Source: DASXSB01 sp036506275
GTDB taxonomy: Bacteria; Methylomirabilota; Methylomirabilia; Rokubacteriales; CSP1-6
DNA: 35,689 nt
Assembly (NCBI GenBank): GCA_036506275.1
Contig: DASXSB010000132.1
Location: forward strand, 1-35,689
Direction of reading: 5' to 3'
This document shows positions 31,512 through 35,689 of the stretch, piece after piece. Both the position numbers and the translations under genes were made by a program. Positions within the stretch are counted from its first letter, which is position 1. Each line of letters opens with the position of its first letter. The notes under the pieces were generated by a model. It saw only the letters and a list, made by a program, of their open reading frames with translations. It made no database searches and had not been told where the DNA came from.

Positions 31512-33167
31512 TCAGAATCCCTTCGGCGGCTTGAACCCGCCCACCACATCGGCGAGCTTGCCGGCAAGGTCGATGGGCGTGGCGTCCTCCAGCCAGGGTC
31601 CCATGATCTGGATGCCGACGGGAAGGCCATCGCGCGTGAAACCGACGGGCGCAGTGGTGGCCGGCAAACCCGTGAGCGTCGCGAACGAGATCCAGAACAG
31701 CAGATCGAAGTAGGGGCGCGTTCCCTTCGACGTCGCGAGCACGCGCGTGTTCTGCGGGCTGCCATCGTGCGGGAAGGCGGGCACGAACGCCGTCGGCAGC
31801 AGGAAGGCGTCGTGGGTGCGGAAATACTCCTGCCACACCGCGCGCGCGGCGAGGCGACGGCCGCTGGCGGCCATGAAATCGCGGTGAGGCGCACTGAAGG
31901 CGCGCGCCTGGATCGTGCGGTAGTTCGAGTCGGGGCTCGCCGCCACCTTGCGAAGCTCCTCGAGCTGATCGTCCCGCACGTCGAACGCGAACGCAGAGTA
32001 GAGCAGGAACTGGTAGACGTCGTACTGCGCGGCCGGCGTCACGCCCTTCGGCCAGCCCTCTTCGAGTCGGGCGCCGCTTTTCTTGAGCGCCTCCACCGTC
32101 TGCCCGAGCACGTCGCCCACGTCGCTCGACACCGGGCAGCGCGGATCGTCGAGCACGTAGCCGATCCGGTAGTCGGCAAGGCGCGTTCCGCGCGGCGCCG
32201 GCAGCGTCCATCGATACGCACGCGCGTCGTCGCCGTCGGGCCCGCCGAGCACCTGGAGCGCCGCGAGCAGGTCGGCCGCGCTGCGCGCGAGCGGGCCTGC
32301 CACCGGGAGCGTGGGCGTGCCGGCGGGGACGCCGGGCGGTGGCGGGATGTGGCCGCGCAGCGAGACGACGCCGAGCGTGGGCTTGTGACCGTAGATACCG
32401 CAGAAGTGGGACGGGATGCGGATGGAGCCGCCGATGTCGCTGCCGGGCTCGACGTACGAGAGTCCCGCCGCCACCGCCGCCGCGCCGCCGCCAGTGGAGC
32501 CGCCGGGCGTGCGGCTCACGTCCCACGGATTGTTGCTGACGCCGAACACCTCGTTACGGCTCTGCCAGTCCGCCGCGAAGAGGGGCACGTTGGTCTTGCC
32601 GAGGATGACGGCGCCGGCCGCCCGCATCCGCGCCGCCACCGCCGCGTCCCGCGCCGGCACGTGATTGCTGAGCGTCGGCGATCCGGCCGTCGTGCGCACG
32701 CCGGCCACCTCGAACGTGTCCTTGATCGTGCACGGCACGCCGTGGAACGCTCCCCACCACTCGTTCCGTGCTCGCGCTTCGTCGGCGGCCTTCGCGCGCG
32801 CAAGGGCGCGGTCGCCGTCGATGGTGACGACCGCGTTGATGCGCGGGTTGTGCTGGCGAATCCGGTCGAGCATGCGCGTCGTCAGCTCCACCGAGGACAC
32901 GTCGCCGCGCCGGATTGCGTTGGCGGCGTCGACGGCGGAGGCGAAGTCGAGGTCGGCGACGGCGCCGCGCGCGCGCGACGACGGCAAGACCGTCGCCGCC
33001 GCGAGGGTGGCGGCTCCCGCGAGGAAGCCGCGCCGGCTGACGGACGGGCCGTCACTTCTCGGCGTGGCGGATGCGGAGCTGACGAACGAAGGCGCGTCGG
33101 CGCGACGCGGAGAGGGGGCGGGGGAGGGCAAGTCGCAGCCAGTCTGCGCGTCCTTTGACGTCGGCAT
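31512..33167 (-). CDS. Amidase signature family enzyme with twin-arginine signal
   Basis: The 551-residue protein starts at the ATG at 33167, which has AAGGAGG about 8 bases upstream. A twin-arginine motif SRRGFLAG lies at 44-51, followed by a hydrophobic run, so export by TAT is likely. The amidase triad is intact: Lys149 (TIKD), cis-Ser224 (PGGSTGG) and nucleophile Ser248 (GSDIGGS), with the usual 24-residue Ser-Ser gap. The second Ser of the GGSSGG block is Thr225. Such enzymes hydrolyse carboxamides in the periplasm. The n-region before the signal is unusually long (about 43 residues) and overlaps another gene. Confidence 0.9.
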   Translation of the reverse strand: MPTSKDAQTGCDLPSPAPSPRRADAPSFVSSASATPRSDGPSVSRRGFLAGAATLAAATVLPSSRARGAVADLDFASAVDAANAIRRGDVSSVELTTRMLDRIRQHNPRINAVVTIDGDRALARAKAADEARARNEWWGAFHGVPCTIKDTFEVAGVRTTAGSPTLSNHVPARDAAVAARMRAAGAVILGKTNVPLFAADWQSRNEVFGVSNNPWDVSRTPGGSTGGGAAAVAAGLSYVEPGSDIGGSIRIPSHFCGIYGHKPTLGVVSLRGHIPPPPGVPAGTPTLPVAGPLARSAADLLAALQVLGGPDGDDARAYRWTLPAPRGTRLADYRIGYVLDDPRCPVSSDVGDVLGQTVEALKKSGARLEEGWPKGVTPAAQYDVYQFLLYSAFAFDVRDDQLEELRKVAASPDSNYRTIQARAFSAPHRDFMAASGRRLAARAVWQEYFRTHDAFLLPTAFVPAFPHDGSPQNTRVLATSKGTRPYFDLLFWISFATLTGLPATTAPVGFTRDGLPVGIQIMGPWLEDATPIDLAGKLADVVGGFKPPKGF

Positions 33168-33321
33168 GGCGGTGGCCTCCTTCGAGGAGGTGGAAATGCA
33201 GGAACGGCTGGTTGCGGAGGTAGAACACACCGGGCTTCCGCTCCACCACGCCCGGCCACGCGCGGATCTCGGCCAGGACCTCGTCGAGGTCGTCGAGTTG
33301 GTCAGGCGGACAGTGAGGCAT
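33052..33321 (-). CDS. Small unknown protein overlapping the amidase gene
   Basis: The 89-residue protein has a confident fold pattern: helix DLDEVLAEIRAWPGVVERK, strand GVFYLRNQPFLHFHLL, a GGHRHADVKG loop, strand WLRLALP and a final basic helix. The FLHFH and HRHADVK histidines suggest a metal or nucleic-acid site. It resembles a group of unnamed roughly 90-residue bacterial proteins with F-H-F-H and ADVK motifs. Its last 116 bases (33052-33167) code for the amidase N-terminus in another frame. It follows the LivF gene by 69 bases on the same strand and has only a weak ribosome site. Confidence 0.62.
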   Translation of the reverse strand: MPHCPPDQLDDLDEVLAEIRAWPGVVERKPGVFYLRNQPFLHFHLLEGGHRHADVKGRADWLRLALPRPLSASRRRAFVRQLRIRHAEK

Positions 33322-33390
33322 CTAGCCGGTCTCCGCGCCGCGGCGTGGGCGCGCCCCGGGCGCGGTTCCGCACCGGTCTCGCGCCCGCGT

Positions 33391-34098
33391 TCACTTCTCG
33401 CCCAGGTACGTCTTCCGCACCAGGTCGGACTTGAGGAGCTCGCCGGCGGCGTCGTGGAGGACGATGCGGCCGGTCTGGATCACATAGCCCCGGTGTGCCA
33501 CGCGCAGGGCCATCCGCGCGTTCTGCTCCACGAGCAGGATGGTGGTGCCCTGACGGTTGATGTCGCGCACGATCTGGAAGATCGCATCCACGAGGATGGG
33601 TGAAAGGCCCATGGACGGCTCGTCCAGCAGGAGCAGCGTAGGCCGGGCCATGAGGGCGCGGCCGATGGCGAGCATCTGCTGCTCGCCGCCCGAGAGCGTC
33701 CCGCCCTTCTGGGTCACGCGCTCGCGCAGGCGCGGGAACAGCGTGAACACGCGCTCGAGGTCGGGGGCGATGGCGTCGCGGTCGCGCCGCACGAAGGCGC
33801 CCAGCTCCAGATTCTCGAGCACCGTCATGCGTGGGAAGATGTGGCGGCCCTCCGGCGACTGCGCGATGCCGAGCCGCACGATGCGATCGGTGGGGAGCCG
33901 ATCGAGACGCTGGGCGTTGAAGCTCACGTGGCCGCGCCGCGGTCGCACGCTGCCGATGATCGTGCGCAGGGTGGTCGTCTTGCCGGCGCCGTTGGCGCCG
34001 ATGAGGGTGACGATCTCGCCCGACTGGACGGAGAGCGAGATCCCGCGCAGGGCGCGGATGTTGCCGTAGTAGGTGTGGACGTCGGCGAGGTCAAGCAT
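33391..34098 (-). CDS. livF: Branched-chain amino acid ABC transporter ATPase LivF
   Basis: The 235-residue cytoplasmic ATPase has Walker A GANGAGKT (34-41), signature LSGGEQQ (135-141) and Walker B LLLLDEP (155-161). The family-specific LGIAQSPEGRHIFPRMTVLENL (about 77-97) and the C-terminal NARMALRVAHRGYVIQTGRI are present and distinguish LivF from LivG. It powers import of branched-chain or other amino acids, or related compounds such as urea or amides, with LivG, LivM, LivH and a binding protein. Its ATG overlaps the stop of the fused LivM-LivG gene by 8 bases. The other permease and the binding protein are outside the window. Confidence 0.95.
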   Translation of the reverse strand: MLDLADVHTYYGNIRALRGISLSVQSGEIVTLIGANGAGKTTTLRTIIGSVRPRRGHVSFNAQRLDRLPTDRIVRLGIAQSPEGRHIFPRMTVLENLELGAFVRRDRDAIAPDLERVFTLFPRLRERVTQKGGTLSGGEQQMLAIGRALMARPTLLLLDEPSMGLSPILVDAIFQIVRDINRQGTTILLVEQNARMALRVAHRGYVIQTGRIVLHDAAGELLKSDLVRKTYLGEK

Positions 34099-35689
34099 TG
34101 ACGTCCTGCTCGTAGCCGGTGCCGAGATAGGCCTCGATCACTTTGGGATGGCGCTGGATCTCCTTCGGCGTCCCCTCCGCGATGCGGATTCCGTAATCGA
34201 GCACGGTGATGCGATCGGATATGCCCATCACCACTTCCATGTGATGCTCGATGAGCAGGATCGACAGCGCCAGCTCGCGCCGGAGGAGGCCGATGAGGTC
34301 GGTGAGCGTCTCCGTCTCGCGCGGGTTCATGCCCGCCGACGGCTCGTCCAGGAGCAAGAGCCGCGGCTCGCTCGCGAGCGCGCGCGCGATCTCCAGACGT
34401 CGCTGATCGCCGTAGGAGAGGTTGCGCGCGACGTCCTTTTCCTTGCCGCCGAGGCCGACGAACGTGAGCAGCTCCGTCGCCCGCGTTCGCGCCCGCGCCT
34501 CCTCCGTCACCACCGACCGCGGCCGGAAGACGCCGCCGAGGACGGTCGCGTGCAGCCGGCAGTGCTGGCCGACGAGGACGTTGTCGAGTGCGGTGAGCTG
34601 CGGGAAGAGGCGGATGGACTGGAAGGTGCGCGCGATCCCGCGCGCGACGATGGCGTTGGGGCGGAGGCCCACCAGGCTCGCGCCCTCGAACGTGATGCGT
34701 CCGGCGTCGGGCCGCAGAAGCCCGGTGACGACGTTGAAGAACGTCGTCTTGCCGGCGCCGTTGGGGCCGATGAGGCTGACGATGGCGCCGCGCGGGATGA
34801 CGAGGTCCACCCCGTTCACGGCCACCACCCCCCCGAAGCGCTTCGTCACTCCCTGGACCTCGAGGATCGGCGCCGCCTCCGTCACGGCGGGGCGCGCGCG
34901 CTCGCGCAGCCAGGCCGGAAGCGCGTCGACGCGCAGGGCGGGCGTGCTCTCCACGACGGCGACGGCCTCGCTGTCGTCGGGGACAGCGACGGGCCGGATG
35001 CGGCGCCCGGCGAGACCTTGCGGCCGGAGCAGCATCACGAGGACGAGGCCGAGGCCGAAGAAGAACCATCGCCACAGCGTGAGGTCGATGGCGGCGAGGG
35101 CAGGGAGGCCGGCCGCGCGACCGATCGATCTCACGAAGAACGTCGTCTGCGTGAGCACGACGCGATCGAAGACCGTTATCAGCATCCCGCCCAGGATCAC
35201 GCCCTTGAGGCTGCCCGCCCCTCCGAGGACGACCATGCACAGCAGCATGATCGACACCTGGAACTCGAAGGCGCCGGGGGTGATGGCCTGAAGCTTGGCC
35301 GCGTAGACGGAGCCCGCGAAGCCCGAGAACCAGGCGCCGAGGGCGAAGGCGAGCAGCTTGGTCGAGATCGGGTTCACGCCGGTGCAGTCGGCGGCGGTCT
35401 CGTCCTCGCGGATCGCCATCCACGCGCGGCCGAGGCGCGAATCGCGCAGCCGGTTCATCGCCCACAGCGAGGCGGCGCCGATGACGAGGATCAGGAAGTA
35501 CCACGGGATGGGATCGGTCTCGAAGGGGACGCCGGGAAGATATGGCCGGCCCACCGGGTTGACACCGTTCTCGCCCCCGGTGAGGTTCAGGCGCTCGATG
35601 GGGCGCCAGCCGCCGATCTCGATCGTGATGTCCCCGAGGTTCCGGATGGCGACGGGAATGATCTCGCCGAAGCCGAGCGTGATGATGGC
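34091..35689 (-). CDS. Fused LivM permease - LivG ATPase (runs off right edge)
   Basis: Of this protein, 532 residues are visible. The first 230 or so are the C-terminal part of a LivM-type permease: the AIITLGFGEI opening at the edge, a LTGGENGVNPVG loop, and the RDSRLGRAWMAIREDETAADCTGVNP segment that docks the ATPase. A polar linker of about 45 residues joins it to a LivG-type ATPase with Walker A GPNGAGKT (about 308-315), the signature LSYGDQRR and Walker B LLLLDEPSAG. No stop or start codon separates them, so the fusion is genuine. The GTG at 35554 is internal. Such LivM-LivG fusions are known from several phyla. Together with LivF it makes most of an amino-acid importer. Confidence 0.94.
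   Translation of the reverse strand, partial: AIITLGFGEIIPVAIRNLGDITIEIGGWRPIERLNLTGGENGVNPVGRPYLPGVPFETDPIPWYFLILVIGAASLWAMNRLRDSRLGRAWMAIREDETAADCTGVNPISTKLLAFALGAWFSGFAGSVYAAKLQAITPGAFEFQVSIMLLCMVVLGGAGSLKGVILGGMLITVFDRVVLTQTTFFVRSIGRAAGLPALAAIDLTLWRWFFFGLGLVLVMLLRPQGLAGRRIRPVAVPDDSEAVAVVESTPALRVDALPAWLRERARPAVTEAAPILEVQGVTKRFGGVVAVNGVDLVIPRGAIVSLIGPNGAGKTTFFNVVTGLLRPDAGRITFEGASLVGLRPNAIVARGIARTFQSIRLFPQLTALDNVLVGQHCRLHATVLGGVFRPRSVVTEEARARTRATELLTFVGLGGKEKDVARNLSYGDQRRLEIARALASEPRLLLLDEPSAGMNPRETETLTDLIGLLRRELALSILLIEHHMEVVMGISDRITVLDYGIRIAEGTPKEIQRHPKVIEAYLGTGYEQDVNA

Noticed and set aside
31407..33158. A 583-codon plus-strand frame opposite the amidase
   Set aside because: Arg/Gly/His-rich shadow; the amidase triad is complete on the minus strand.
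1..35689. CRISPR arrays, tRNA genes, insertion-sequence ends, integrases or phage genes
   Set aside because: I looked for regularly spaced repeats, tRNA-like T-loop motifs (GGTTCGAATCC-type) and transposase motifs and saw none that I could support.

Overview
The window is a very GC-rich bacterial chromosome segment (by eye about two thirds G+C, third codon positions almost always G or C). It is dense with short operons. I see no tRNA, rRNA, CRISPR array, insertion sequence or phage gene. The content is ABC uptake systems for peptides, amino acids and other solutes, amidases, a FabG-type dehydrogenase, TAT-exported proteins, large TPR proteins and a zinc-ribbon/cyclase/AAA protein. That mix fits a free-living soil or subsurface heterotroph of the Rokubacteria (Methylomirabilota) or deltaproteobacterial kind. 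The placement is an inference from gene content, not a phylogeny.

Layout. 1-1325 (-): solute-binding protein followed by an ABC ATPase cut by the left edge. 1430-2790: ArsR-type regulator divergent from a PLP-dependent dehydratase across an AT-rich operator-like island. 2787-5751: secreted alpha/beta hydrolase and DUF1345 membrane protein (-), RidA-family protein (+), TPR lipoprotein-sized protein (-). 5762-7378 (-): large periplasmic TPR protein with clustered histidines. 7475-10422 (+): unknown secreted protein, VOC protein, family-5 peptide-binding protein. 10479-12510 (+): SBP56 methanethiol-oxidase-like protein coupled to a histidine-bearing membrane protein. 12513-17584 (-): three-gene unit of zinc ribbon/cyclase/AAA/TPR regulator, a 144-residue unknown and a 412-residue TPR-like unknown. 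17702-20038 (-): membrane protein, methyltransferase, small membrane protein, GNAT. 20329-24267 (+): PhzF-like isomerase, two DppB/DppC permeases, acetamidase/formamidase. 24366-26848 (-): Spy/CpxP-like protein, OmpR-type regulator and sensor kinase. 26976-29076 (-): unusual HExxH protein without signal peptide and two DinB-superfamily proteins. 29237-30396 (+): short-chain dehydrogenase and a coupled unknown. 30377-33321 (-): small unknown, TAT amidase overlapping it, two overlapping ankyrin proteins and a short fragment. 33391-35689 (-): LivF ATPase and a fused LivM-LivG protein cut by the right edge.

The best regulatory signal is in 26894-26967. A perfect GTAAA-N5-GTAAA direct repeat (the enterobacterial CpxR box) lies upstream of the Spy/CpxP-like gene and the two-component pair that follows it, inside a nested inverted repeat. 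This predicts an autoregulated Cpx-like envelope-stress circuit. Other points worth attention are the SBP56/membrane-protein pair, the cyclase whose substrate-binding residues are altered, the signal-less zincin-like protein, the 116-base same-strand overlap at the amidase start, and the mutually exclusive hairpins at 24283-24331.
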